A stretch of DNA of 64,000 bases from Doris montereyensis (GCA_037039925.1 JAXRKP010001337.1:67501-131500), one strand, 5' to 3'. Shown: positions 18,701 through 42,689, numbered from the stretch's first letter. Program-made: numbers and translations. The notes: a model not told the origin generated them from the letters alone.

Positions 18701-18925
18701 GCAAGGCAGCAGATTGTAATTTTCTGTCAGGTCCAGGGTTAACTCCCTTAGCCTTTGGTCAACCAAGACCGGCCTGCAAGGCAGCAGGCTGTTTTATGTC
18801 AGGGTTAACTCCCTTAGCCTTTGGTCGGCCATGACCGACTTGCAAGGCAGCAGGAGACTCATGGAGGGCGGGATCATCTACTCCCCGTACAGGTGCTTAA
18901 CTGTCCACTGCCCGGGCCTATATCA
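15781..18925 (-). mobile_element. RTE-like LINE, near full length, degraded
   Basis: Read on the minus strand. The 5' UTR contains three tandem monomers (about 18640-18860). Next come the endonuclease start (GTWNVRAING near 18475), an endonuclease remnant (MLLGDLNARV at 17876-18061), a linker (RKIASWWNDNVKTKIKEKK, 17326-17520), and the RT domain in pieces (GCSNCRGISLLSVPGN, SGFRTGRSVQDHIFTIRQ, FIDSEKAFDTVRRDQLW, FADDLALFGKS). The C-terminal SKTWTLDNIEYSRVEAAK is followed by a (GAAA)n tail. Many frame breaks make it inactive. It is inserted into a (TA)n tract: atatat repeats flank both ends (15765-15781 and 18926-18943). Confidence 0.9.
18640..18860 (-). repeat. Three tandem 5' UTR monomers of the RTE-like LINE
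   Basis: A unit of about 70-75 bases, containing agggttaactcccttagcc and cctgcaaggcagcag on the plus strand, is repeated three times with small differences. The second LINE copy (30040-30190) has about two. Variable monomer number at the 5' end is a feature of promoter monomers in some LINEs. Confidence 0.8.
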
Positions 18926-19212
18926 ATATATATATATATATATAATTCTGAGTTGGGCGTTATTTTTTCCCCAAAGGCTCTGTTGCCAGGCCACTAAGAA
19001 GAATAAGCACCATATTCTACATGTAGGTTCTGAATTATCACAAGATTGTTTTCATTTAAGTACGATTTCTTTTCTATCAGAAATGGCGTTTGATTATTGA
19101 AAATATAATTGTTTCCCCGGCTTTTGAGTAGAATTTTCATTCACCTAAGCCGCCATTTTGAACTGGTCTTATAATAATAAAAAAATGGAATAGTATTGTT
19201 CACGCCTACCTG

Positions 19213-20090
19213 CGTAACATCAGTATCGAATACTTTCCCGATCTTGGTATCACCTGGGGTGTGACATGTTTGTACATGATGTATTATATAAAGCTGACTT
19301 TCTCTAACTTTGAACGCTATAATCTCAGGCACCACTGCACCTATGACCACCATATTTCGCATGTAGATTTCAAATGGCATGCATTTGATTCTTAGCAAAT
19401 GAACGATTGGATCAAATCCGTATTTGAATTGCTGGTAAACGATTGTTTGCCTGTGATCGAGGAAACTTTTGAGTGTTACTACTGTTACTAAACCTAATTT
19501 ATCGATTTCTGGTCATTACCGTAAAATCCTGCGTAACCTCAGTATCGAGTAGTGACTTGATCTAATAATCGTACTTGATATCATTTACACCCGATACAAT
19601 GATCTTTGAGCCCGAGTTTACCACAGTCAAAGTTTGAGAAACCAAGCTTTATATTATAATAAAGAGAAATCATAATCCACCACGTCTTTGGGCATACTTG
19701 TAGACTACATATATAAATTTTGACCGTTTATAACGCAGACACCGTTGCATCCACAACCTCTATAGTTCATATGTAGATTTCACACAGCCTGTTTTAGGTT
19801 CTTAATTTTAGCAAATAAAACTCTTGGATCAAATCTGTATTTTAATTGATCGGAAAAAAGATCGTTTTGCTGCGATCCACGAAGTTTTTATTATTGCTAG
19901 ATCTAATTTCTCAATTTGCGGTCATTACAGAAAAAAGCCAGCATAAATCCAGTATCGATTATTAATTTGATCTAATAATCGTACTTGATAACACATGTAA
20001 TCGATAGTGGCTACAGTGGTTTCTGAATTAATCGCAGTCAAAGTTCAACATTATTTACGGGCATGCTTGTGTATTATATATGATCCAGAA
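19213..20090. repeat. Three-unit diverged tandem array
   Basis: Units begin with cgtaacatcagtatcgaata (19213), cgtaacctcagtatcgagta (19532) and cataaatccagtatcgatta (19941). Shared words follow in order: acttgatctaataatcgtac, aaagttgagaaacc-like, gcatgtagatttca, ttcttagcaaa, ggatcaaatc and ggtcattac. Unit 1 lacks a block present in unit 2, so the spacings are about 319 and 409 bases, and unit 3 is partial. No ORF or transposase is recognised. It may be a satellite-like or tandemly duplicated transposon interior. Confidence 0.7.
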
Positions 20091-20290
20091 AATACATGCA
20101 GATGTTTCCATTACAATAACAGTATTTATTAAAAATTAAAGATTTGTTTTAATTGCTTGTTTGTATTCATGTTTTAGTGGCGGTTTTTTGTGTCTTGTTT
20201 TTGTTAGGATTCTTTTTTCACTTCAAAAATATATACATGCATTAATAATCCAGAAAAAAATATGTAGATGTTTCCATTACAATAACAGGA
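20089..20290. repeat. 42-base direct repeat flanking about 115 bases
   Basis: The sequence with gatgtttccattacaataac occurs at about 20089-20130 and again at 20245-20290. Between the copies is a segment with gtgtcttgtttttgttagga that resembles part of 15690-15765 (gtgtctcgtttttcttagga). Confidence 0.6.
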
Positions 20291-20310
20291 TGATGACATT
20301 AAATTAACTA

Positions 20311-20600
20311 AGCCCCATAGGAACAAAGACGAGACAAGTACAAAGAATAGACAGAAAAAATCTTTGGCTGGGGATTGCTCTTTAAGGAGCTTAATAAGCT
20401 TGGTTGGTAGAATGCTCTCTTTTATAGTGAGGCGAAGGGTACTGACGCCGAGGTCATGGGTTCAATCCCCATGGTGGCCAAAGATTTTCTGTCTTTTCCT
20501 TGTGTTTTTGTCTCATCTTTGTTTCTATAGGGATTGTAATATATTATTGCATGTCCTTATCCTTCATTTTCGACATGCCCCATTGCCTCACTGTTTGTAT
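20311..20600. mobile_element. SINE family B with inverted tail (palindromic)
   Basis: The right part is a plus-strand SINE with a tRNA-like head: ttggttggtagaatgctc at about 20400 and B box ggttcaatccc at 20459-20469. A body follows with gccaaagattttctgtc and ctcatctttgtttctatagg. The left part (20311-20367) is the reverse complement of that body (agccccataggaacaaagac ... aatctttggc). The two arms, each about 56 bases, flank the head. The same arrangement occurs at 61722-62073. Confidence 0.7.
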
Positions 20601-20879
20601 ATCTACTATATCAATTACAATAACAGAATTTCTTTTAAACATGTTTTTTTTCTTTCTTTTCATAAGACAGATTTAAAAACACTTTGTTTTTATATCTTCA
20701 CAAAATCTAGTTTTAATTTGATTATACATCTTACGTTTTGTTGTGTCATATATGAGTTGGGTTTTTTCTGTGTTTCATTTTTGTTTATGTCTTGTTGTGT
20801 CACCATGACGAAGCCAAATTTCTCTGTTCAGATTCAGAGACAAGTAATAAATATTCTAATATGATTCACGTCTTCTTCG

Positions 20880-21530
20880 TTTTTTGTTCCACTGTTGAAT
20901 TGTAAAATATTCATCATTAATACAAAAAGTGTATAGTTGAACAAAAGCAGGGAAAGAAAATTTTAGTAAAATATGATCACATTCAATTTATTAGTCAACT
21001 GTTTCAGTTTCATAAACATTTTAATCTTCAGGCAAATTTGAACAAAACATCTTAAATAGCTAGTGTGATTGTTCAAAAATAATAATAAAAAAGTCAATAC
21101 AATTAAAGCATAAAATTTTACAAATGGTTAAATAAATAAATGGTTAGTTCAGTTAAAACTTGAAACAGCACAATGAATACATGTATCAGGTGTGGAGACT
21201 GTTATGTTATATACTGTAAGAACGTATTTAACAAGGCTCAGTAGACTATGAACAAATTCTACGATTTTAATTTTGATTTCAACACTTGAACAAAATATTC
21301 TACAATGTTCCACTTAATGTGTGGAAAAAATATGTTAAATCAAATACCTTTACAATCAAGATTAGCGAGAGGTGTTAGAGTATATACATGTAATATAACA
21401 AGCATAAGTACCCTCTGTGACAATGGTACCATTCAGATGAATGTTAGGCGTGAAGGATGCTATTTCAAGCTGACATTTTAAAATTACACTCAAACACAAT
21501 TATAACAAATTCGATGTGTCGCCATTGCGG
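20880..21530. other. AT-rich spacer, nothing recognised
   Basis: No coding-like ORF, repeat unit or RNA gene is visible on either strand. Confidence 0.4.
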
Positions 21531-21532
21531 CA

Positions 21533-22692
21533 CAGTAGTGACCGCCTAAATGCCCAGTGCTTGGGAAGCAGACAAAACGGGCATTTAGGCGAAAGTAGGT
21601 CAGGGGCAACAATTTAAGGGTAGGCCTATTTCTGTGACGTTGGGTTTCCCTAGTGACTTGCCAATTTCGTCCAGGATTTGAAGCTTCTTTTGTAAATCAT
21701 TTCCTGGTTTATTCTTTTTTTTTCAAGATGTAGATCTGTATGTAGCTGTACAAAATTCAAGTTGTTACTATGGAGGCTAAGAGAAAAAGGACCTGATCCA
21801 ATGCTTCCTCATTAACTGGCATAACCCACACTATAATCACATAACTTATAAATTTAATCACGAGACCTATGACTTAAGTAATTATACAAATTTGAACGAG
21901 AAAAAACTGGATAAAGAAAAGCCTCATCCAATGGGACCAATGTGTGAATAAATTAACATGAATCTTACGACTCCTTCGATTCAGAATCCTCATATTAAAA
22001 TTAAGACAACAGACAGACAAGGATAAAGATTCATAGCCAGATTGTTTGTTTTTGGAAAAGTCACCAGCTGTATGAAAAATTTATTGTGAGAAAAAAGGAA
22101 ACCTGGAAACCATTACGCTTTTTAACGCTGAGGTAGTGAGCGCGCGGATTGGTTGACAGTCTCTCGCCACGAAGAATAAAACTGTTCAGACCTTGTCCCT
22201 TGATCACGATGAGCGTCAATCTAAAGACGCCAGGTAATTGCATGCCACTTATGACATCAAGAAAGAGATGTGGGCAGAGTCTGGAAGACTGTTCAATTCT
22301 AATTGCCCGATGACAAACCAGTGATCCAATTGAACAAAGGATGTGCTGTACATTGGATGGAGTTATGAATAGAAAAATGGTCAATGTTTAGTACATTAGG
22401 TTCCACAACGGATAGGTAATGAAGGGTGGCTGCAATGCATGGCATAAGCCCTATTAGATTAGCAATCAGATTGCATGTTTGATAAAGAAAAACAAAATAT
22501 TTAATCAATTACGGACGTATTTTATGATACTTTAGAGAAAAAGGTATCTGCAGTTGTCGTTGAGACCGGGCACTTAGGTGAAAATCTTGGTTTTCAAACG
22601 GGCATTTAGAGGGGCAATTTATATAGAAATAATTCAGTTTCACTGAGATGGCGGGCATTTAGGCGAAACGGACATTTAGGCGGTCACTACTG
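21533..22692. mobile_element. 1.16 kb MITE, TIR CAGTAGTGACCGCCTAAATG
   Basis: The left end reads cagtagtgaccgcctaaatg. The right end reads catttaggcggtcactactg followed by TA (22693-22694). The left flank is CA, a likely decayed TA. The word gggcatttaggcg recurs at subterminal positions in both orientations. The interior has no intact ORF. At least two more copies of the family are nested at 29.0-33.9 kb. Termini and TA targets suggest the pogo/Tigger or a related Tc1/mariner group. Confidence 0.85.
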
Positions 22693-23514
22693 TATAACCA
22701 AAAGGTGATTGAACTAAAAGACCCAAAAACAAAACAAAAAATCATAAAATGACGTAGTCATGTGATGACAGAATCTGAGTGACCATCACCCACATTCCCC
22801 TCTCTCCACTCATACACACAGACAAACCTATACAACGATGCTGAAGATTACTTGTTGATTCAAATGAAAGACGAACAGGGTCGACATGAACAATGTCAGA
22901 GTAGGCCTACCGGTAACAGACATTGAAGTTGAAGACCCATAGGCTGAGTGAGAGTGGGAGGCTGATGATGGAATAGGCTCTCCCAGTGATTTCCGTACAA
23001 GGCACTGTTACGTGCCCGTCTTTCAGAACACTACCTGTTGTCATTTATTCAGAATAACGCAGAGTGAAGTTAACTGTACGCATCGAGATGTCCAGATCTA
23101 GCTTTATTTATGCTTATATTATAACGAAAAAAGAGGATGATCGGGAGCGGAAATTCCTTCAATATAAAAATTTATTTCGCTTTACTATAAGCCGTTGATG
23201 TATTTCGTTAAAACAACCACAAATTATAAAGCAAAATATATGGACTAAGAAATTGTTTCTTTTTACCGTTAGTTTTGCTGTAAGGGTATTTGTTTTAACC
23301 ATGTTTGAGGGCATAATAAATCGTGATGAAATAGACGGCTTAGGGTAACTGAAAGTTATACTCAAAGACAAGGAAACAATGAAATTTTCCTAAATTAAAC
23401 GTCACTTCTAGAAGAAAAATATCTCAAATGAAAACGATCTTGGGATCATTTAGAACATGCAAAATATAATTACTCTTATTGGTCTCCACAAATAACGACC
23501 AACTCAGAATTATA

Positions 23515-24730
23515 CAGTGGAACACGTTTGAACCGAAAGTGACGGGACCGGTCAATGTATTTCGGTTTAGAGGTCTTTCCGGTTTAGCGCTAGTTCCTCA
23601 GAAATGACATTCGGTAAAGGGAAGTAATAATGTATAAAAACATTTCTAGAGTTGTCTCCCTTGACGTCATGCACCCGGCGTGGCCTGCCGTGGACCCTAT
23701 GATGATGCACGTTTGTCTTCATTTATGTTTAGTTGGGTTTTTTTGTTACGGAAAGAAATCCCCTTCTCTGTTTAAATCGTTCAAGCCAGCCAGTGTTGGG
23801 CTCCAAATCGCTGTTCAGTTCTTCAGCAATCATCAACGCTTTCTCCATTAGAATAGGTCCTGATATAGGAATATTTAGGTTTCGAGCACTAGTAAACCAT
23901 ATAAAAAGCGCCGCCTCAACGTTTTCGTGGCTGCACTTCTTCATCTTCTGAGTTGCAGGCTGAAAGAATGTGCTGCTGCTAGCCTTGTTTTCTATCTGCT
24001 CCCTCTTAGCCATTATGGTCGAGAGTGTAGAATTCGAATTCCAAGTTTCCGGCATATCTCACTTTTACTCGGTTTCCCCGTCAACCTTTTTAATCAACTG
24101 TTGCTTAAACTGCAGGGTATACGCATTGTGCTTTCTTTTCGACATGATTTTCGTATTTATGGATGGAATTTAGTCACAGGTTGTAGTGGTACCGAAGAGC
24201 AAAGCAAGAAACATCCGCGTGGCTGAAGATTCGATTGTGGAAAGGAAGAAATTACAATCGTCAACACGCACAGTGTACACTCGCATACACACCGCTTACA
24301 CATTCGTGATGGAATGCCGTCGCGTGTGGCCGTAATCAGTAAATGGCGATCACTGATTGGTGCCACGCGGAGAATTTGCCTCTCGCACTCTCGCGCACTG
24401 TGCAGCAGCCATTGACCGTAGCATCACGCCACCCATCTCCCCCCCCCACTTCTCTCTCTCTTGCGTGTGATTGAACACATGTATTTATGTATAGTGTATA
24501 GCCTAGGAATTGTAGCCTTCTTGGATGTCTTGAACTAGCACGGCAAAGTTGTAGGTTGACTTTTTGGACCACAACTCAGTGAATTTTTATTTCGGTTTAG
24601 CGGTAGGGCCATTTCGGTTTATCGCTATTTATTTAACAAAGACAAAGAGAAGAAAAGATCGGGGATTCCAAATCCTTTCGGTTTATCGATCTTTTTGGTT
24701 TAACCGTTTTCGGTTTAAACGTGTTCCACT
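23515..24730 (-). mobile_element. Decayed Tigger/pogo-like transposon with DNA-binding domain
   Basis: The left end cagtggaacacgtttgaacc follows TA (23513-23514). The right end ggtttaaacgtgttccact is followed by TA, so one G was lost. At least six subterminal copies of cggttta occur near both ends. The minus strand encodes an N-terminal psq-type HTH (MSKRKHNAYTLQFKQQ from about 24145, then KSEICRKLGI after a frame break). A CENP-B-like HTH follows in the open frame 24055-23729 (MEKALMIAEEL, GWLERFKQRRGF). The DDE catalytic domain is absent, so it cannot transpose itself. Whether the DNA-binding piece is still expressed is unknown. Confidence 0.82.
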
Positions 24731-25239
24731 TACCTAGATAATTTAATGGTCTGAGAAATAAATAACTTAATGTCTTATGACAGAAATGGTAAACTTTATC
24801 CTTACTTTCGTGGTAGAATCAACCATGATATTTGGCATTGCTCTATTTAATAAGCAAAAAAATTGTAAAACAAATTTAATGTTATCTAGACCGGAAAGGC
24901 ACATTTTTAAAATGGTAAGAGAACAAAGAAACTGGTCTCGTGATAGAAGTAGTAAGTTCTTCCCAGACTTTTTGTGATAAAATCTGATACTTATTTGTTT
25001 GTTGGTTTCTTCAGAACCTATGCTGTCCACCATATGCAGTGGTCTCAGGGTGAATACTTCGTGCATTTACAAGAATCAGTATTGTCAAATGCATATTGCT
25101 AATGTGCTTCTTATTTTTTCAGCCCCAAAACTGGGATGTTTCTAAAAATATGTGAAATCGAAGAATGCTAAATATTATAACTAACTACGTTCCCCCTAAT
25201 TTTTTGTAGTGTGTGCAAAGTTTGACAAAAAACCCAATT

Positions 25240-25456
25240 TTGCTGCTTCCCTTTAATTTATCCTGATATCACTACATGTGGTGAATGGAGTGATTTCAGC
25301 TTTAATTCAAGTATGTGACTATGAGAAATCATGATAGATGTCTCATTTAATTAACGTACTATCATTTATCGAATTCATTTTCAAAAATCAAAATTTAATG
25401 TGGTCACAAAAGCACCACATGCGGTGATTTCAGGACAAATTAAAGGGAAGCAGCAA
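25240..25456. mobile_element. Short MITE with long (about 44 bp) TIRs
   Basis: The left arm 25240-25283 (ttgctgcttccctttaattt...) and right arm 25413-25456 (...aaattaaagggaagcagcaa) are inverted copies with only a few mismatches. The loop is about 130 bases. There is no ORF. The TIR does not match the CAGT families here, and the superfamily is not clear. Confidence 0.75.
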
Positions 25457-25479
25457 GATGAAAGATAAGTGGAGGAGGG

Positions 25480-26252
25480 ACAGGAAAGAAGGTTAACTTA
25501 CTAGCAGCATCTGCCAACCACCGACATAAAACATGCATGTGTTGCTGACATCCCTGAGTCCCTCCCACTTTCAATGAGAACTTAATTTGTCAACATCAAC
25601 AGAAGATGCCAGTAGAACAATAGTACATGTATGTACTTTAAATAATCATTCCCAACATTGCAACAAGGCTGAGGGTAGGAAAAAATCAGAATTCAAGTCA
25701 CAGATAAGATTCCTGACTCAAGGAAGCAAATCTAACTTTAGGTTTGGGTTTATCCCTTCCTTAATCTGATTTAGCTTTCTTTTTCTACATCGATTGAAGT
25801 GTTGCACCTAATAAAATATCAAAGGGCTTCGCAAACTTCAGCAAATTTTGTTAATTACTCAGATTTGAAGAGCAAAATACAATAGGACTAAGAACGACTT
25901 TTTAAAACCTTTTTTTTACATCATTGAAATTTACTCTGGCCATCATATGTGGTACCTTTAGAGAGGACAAAACTGGAACAGAGTACATCATTTAAGCTGC
26001 CTTTAAGATTAAGCATAATACATACAAAAATTCTCATGCCCTTTACACATAACTATACTTCTATAGATCTACTCATCATAATGTAATATTCATAAGAATG
26101 GGGCAAAATCTATCAAAATTCAGCCTTCACAAAATATGCAAGAGCAAACAAAACAAACAACAAAAGGAAACAAGATATATAACAAAATTTTGGAAGAAAA
26201 CCACGTAATCTCACACATTTTAGCTTCTTAATCTTATGTTTCATCCTTTGAT
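25480..26252. other. NRBF2 3' flank, no gene seen
   Basis: AT-rich DNA downstream of the NRBF2 stop codon. Some of it is presumably the 3' UTR; I see no decisive polyadenylation signal close to the stop. No other coding-like ORF. Confidence 0.4.
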
Positions 26253-38076
<11,824 letters not shown>

Positions 38077-38694
38077 GGATGACAGTTACAAGCGAAGTGA
38101 ACGATATGTCAAGATCAGATATTGCTCTAGATCTAGAAGATCAGATCTATTATATTGGAACCGCTGAATTTTGGACCCTTTGTTTGTTGTCAAACTTTGT
38201 AATTGTTGTTGTGATTGACTTGAATTGCGGGAGTATCAATCAATACGAAACCATAACCCTATCTAGACATATAGTATATAGATCTAGATTTCAGCTCTGT
38301 GTATATATAAACTTTTTTATATCTAGATTCTAGATCTAGATCTACATGTATTTCACGATCTTTCAAAACATTCTGTTTTCCAAGTGTCCTGGCGTTGTCT
38401 GAGTGGGCAAGATGTTGTGAAATGTGACTGCGAACTTTCGCCTTTCGTTGCTTACAGTTTACATTTCCAGACACAATTTTCATCTACTGTAAAATTAACA
38501 TTATTTTTGTGTTAACTTGTGTAGGATTTTTTTAAAGTGACTTTCAATCAGCATTCTTCGACATTCCTGTAAGAATAATGCATTGCAAGATATTTTCACA
38601 TTAAATGTATAACATGTTTCGCTTAATTTGAAGTTCCCTTCTTAATATATTTTTACTCAAATTACATGGAGATTTTTTCTTCTTTTTAAGCGAA

Positions 38695-38973
38695 GTGTGC
38701 CAACTGGCAGAAAACAGGCGGTTTCATTCGGTGCTAACGAAGTTCGCACGAAAATTTGTGAACAGGCAGGCTGTCGGAGAAATAGATAATATTTTAGACC
38801 AAATACTAGAACGAACTGAACCAGAACAACAAAAGCAAAAAAGAAAACACAACAACAAAAATGAAAAAAGAACTAAGAACAAAAGAAACACAAGCGCTCA
38901 TTTACTAAAACGTATGGTCATCAAATACCATTGTCCTACACGTATTTCAGACCACCTTATCGTGCGATTTTAG
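38695..38973 (+). other. Unrecognised 92-residue ORF
   Basis: The frame encodes a plausible amphipathic segment (VLTKFARKFVNRQAVGEIDN, then ILDQILERTEPEQQ) followed by a very Lys/Arg/Asn-rich tail. It lies just upstream of the NRBF2 start on the opposite strand and 0.3 kb before a LINE fragment. It might be an exon, a LINE 5' relic or chance. I see no family match. Confidence 0.2.
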
Positions 38974-39035
38974 TTTCTTGCGATGTATTGGGCAAGAGAT
39001 GAGGAAGAGGAGCATGCCGTGGTAGGCATGAAAAG

Positions 39036-39039
<4 letters not shown>

Positions 39040-39133
<94 letters not shown>
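39040..39133. repeat. (GA)n then (GACA)n
   Basis: About 68 bases of (GA)n followed by seven units of CAGA. Confidence 0.95.
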
Positions 39134-39134
<1 letters not shown>

Positions 39135-39249
39135 GACGGAGATACGCTGATATAAGAAGTACATGCTGGAGAAGTCTCTGAATCTTTCAGCATCAAAGCG
39201 AGAGTCGCCAAAGCTGTCTTCTTTTTCCCTTTCTGTTTCTTTTAGCCAC

Positions 39250-40075
39250 CGACTTCCTAGTGAAAAATGCAACAGACGGGAGCAGAAATGGCATTCAATG
39301 GACTATGACAAAACAAGTTAACGACCTAAGACTTCGCCGATGATATCGCTTTGCTTTCACACACGCACAAGCAAATGCATGAGAAAATGAATGTCATTGA
39401 GACCATAGCTTCATCTGTGGGACTCAAGCTCAACTACAAGAAAACCAAGACTCGTCGCAACTGCAAAACCTGCAACACAGCAAAATATAGACTAATTTTG
39501 CTACCTGGGTAGCATGATTGATGGCAAGGGAGGTGTGGAAGAAGATGTCAAAACCAGGATACAGAAGGCACGACAAGCATTTTAAAGCCTTAACAAGATA
39601 TTTTTACCAGAAAGAATCAAACTAATGATATTTAACTCAAATGTCAAGTCAGTGCTATATGGCTCAGAAACATGGACGGCCACAAAAATTACCCTACAAA
39701 AAATAGAATCATTCATAAATAGATGTCTGAGCAGAATTATCAAAATGTTCTGGCCTGAAGTTATCTCAAACATTAATCTATGGGAAAAAACTGAACAAGG
39801 ATCAGCTGAAAAAGATTGTAAACGAAATAAATGAAAGTGGATAGGCTACACGCTCAGAAAGGACCCACAATAACAAGACAGAGTCTAACAATGGAACCCA
39901 CAGGGTAAAAGATCGAGGGGTCGGCCCAGGGCTACATGGAGAAGAGAACTGGTGAAGAAGACGGGGGAAAACATGGAAATATATGGAGAGACTGGCCCAG
40001 GAGAGAAGTGATTGGAGATAATTTGTTGTGATGACCTATGTTTCCCAACGAGCTAAAATATGCAGAAGAAGAAAC
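39250..40075 (+). mobile_element. Non-LTR reverse transcriptase fragment
   Basis: A degraded frame contains RNGIQWTMTKQVND, then (in a shifted frame) DFADDIALLSHTHKQMHEKM with the catalytic FADD, ASSVGLKLNYKKTKT, GSMIDGKGGVEEDVKTRIQ and KSVLYGSETWTATK. Several frame changes and a stop are present. It belongs to a different family from the RTE-like element at 30 kb. Confidence 0.8.
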
Positions 40076-40560
40076 TGATTCATGAATGTGATCGTACCGT
40101 ACTGCAGATAGATCTATGTATATCTTGGAGGAATAATAAAATCATACTCAAGACTATTACAAAATCAGTTTTCATACTTTTGTAGGCGAATATATAATGA
40201 TATATTACTTACCGATACTCTTTTCCAATCGTCGTGAATGAATTTTATTCGGGTAGGAACTAGGCAAGATGATCGATCCGTACACTTATAGTCATTTTTT
40301 AAAAAGCACCGATGACATTATATAGAACTGAAACAGAGCTTATTTTGCTAGTTATATAATTATTGAGTAAAGTTAGTGATCTGATAATGGAATTGGAGGA
40401 TTACATTTCAAACCTCTGTATATAGTTGAACTAAATTTCAGCTCGATTTGTTGCTTGCTGAAACCAGGAGGTGTGGCGAAGAAAGTTTGGAGTTGTTTTA
40501 TTGTTTTTTGTTAAAGATCATGTACATGTATATTATATAATGTGTATGAAATATGATGTA
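40076..40560. other. AT-rich spacer, nothing recognised
   Basis: No coding-like sequence, RNA gene or repeat unit is visible before the GA tract begins at about 40566. Confidence 0.35.
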
Positions 40561-40563
40561 TGT

Positions 40564-41210
<647 letters not shown>

Positions 41211-41353
41211 CAGTTAGTTGAACACGTGCTCAAAAAAGGGAGGGGGGGCGAGGGTATTGCAATGGTTGAAGTGGGGATGGGGGTCGGTATGGAAGTAGGC
41301 CTGCAAAGAGCTGGGAATGAAAGAGATGTCAACAGCGAAAGACGACTTCAACC

Positions 41354-41392
41354 AAGGCCGTCTATAACCTACCTTTAGATATAGACGGCCTT
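41354..41392. repeat. Perfect 13-bp inverted repeat (hairpin)
   Basis: aaggccgtctata at 41354-41366 is the exact reverse complement of tatagacggcctt at 41380-41392, with a 13-base loop. It lies between a GA-rich block and a CT-rich block. It is not followed by a T-run and is not an obvious terminator. Confidence 0.85.
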
Positions 41393-41479
41393 GCTTCAAC
41401 CCACCCCCACCCCTACCTCACCCCACTTACCATTGTTAAGTCTGCTGATGTGTCTCACTGCTAGTGCTCTCCATTACTG

Positions 41480-41480
<1 letters not shown>

Positions 41481-41564
<84 letters not shown>

Positions 41565-41605
41565 GTCTATCTATCTATCTCTTACACACACACACACACA
41601 CACAC
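41481..41605. repeat. (CT)n, (TATC)n and (CA)n tracts
   Basis: About 75 bases of (CT)n, then mixed CTAT/CTGT units, then a (CA)n run. The pyrimidines are on the plus strand. Confidence 0.95.
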
Positions 41606-41933
41606 AGAGTCTGATCTCGTCAAAGCAAAGTAGTTAGGGCCTACAGCCTAGGTGAGTATCAAGACGGGAGTTAGCATGAATCAATTCACTCTGGTCTCGA
41701 GACTGTGGGAATATTTATTCGAATCAAGCGCTTCGAAGCCTAGTATTCGTTGGTATCGAGTAATGGCTCGATTAACCAAACCCAGTGCTGTCGCGTGGGA
41801 CGCGGGTACACAATAATTTATAATACTCAGCCTGAGGATCTCCGCCTGCCGCCTATGTAAAAACAGCACCGTGCCGACGTGCGACGTCTCCTGCCAACCG
41901 GCGGAAAACCCACGGACACATATTACGTTATGC

Positions 41934-42110
41934 AAGATAGATCTAAGCCTAACAACAGGAGATAGAGATTTGATTGACTCTTCGGGTATAATATCGCCCT
42001 TTCTTCTTTTTTCATAAACGGACGTGTATAACTTCTTAAATCAAGATAGATCTTAACAACAGGAGATAGAGATTTGATTGTATCGCCCTTTCTTCTTATT
42101 TGTGTAACTG
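41934..42110. repeat. Direct repeat of about 65 bases
   Basis: The words aacaacaggagatagagatt and tatcgccctttcttctt occur at 41950-42010 and again at 42055-42100. The second copy lacks about 12 bases in the middle. Confidence 0.75.
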
Positions 42111-42405
42111 TATGATTACGAATATGTACGGTTAATTTAACATAATTTATATCTCTTCAAGTCAATAAAAAAACACAAACAAATTGAAATACATGTATTA
42201 TCATGACCGATCCCACTGTTACTTTTGCCTTTCTTTGGAGTGACAATTAGCTTTATCCGAGCTGTAATCTATGTTACCGGTACCTTATTTGAATTAGATC
42301 GAAATATTCTAGCACCCCTTCTCTTTCCAAACTTCAATTTTTCAATGTCTTTCGTTGTTTTCCGTTTTTACCCCTCTTTCAAAGAAAGAAATACGCCGTT
42401 TTCGA

Positions 42406-42627
<222 letters not shown>

Positions 42628-42689
42628 CCTCTATTTTATTTTCTGATTTAATTACATAATTTTTACATTTAGATAAATACATTACACGC

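Noticed and set aside
20364..20864. 166-residue plus-strand ORF
   Set aside because: It begins inside a SINE head and continues through AT-rich DNA. The protein is an aromatic-rich, unstructured translation without family motifs.
23729..24055. Host Tigger-derived (domesticated) gene
   Set aside because: TA-flanked transposon ends, frame breaks and absence of the catalytic domain point to a decayed element rather than a retained gene.
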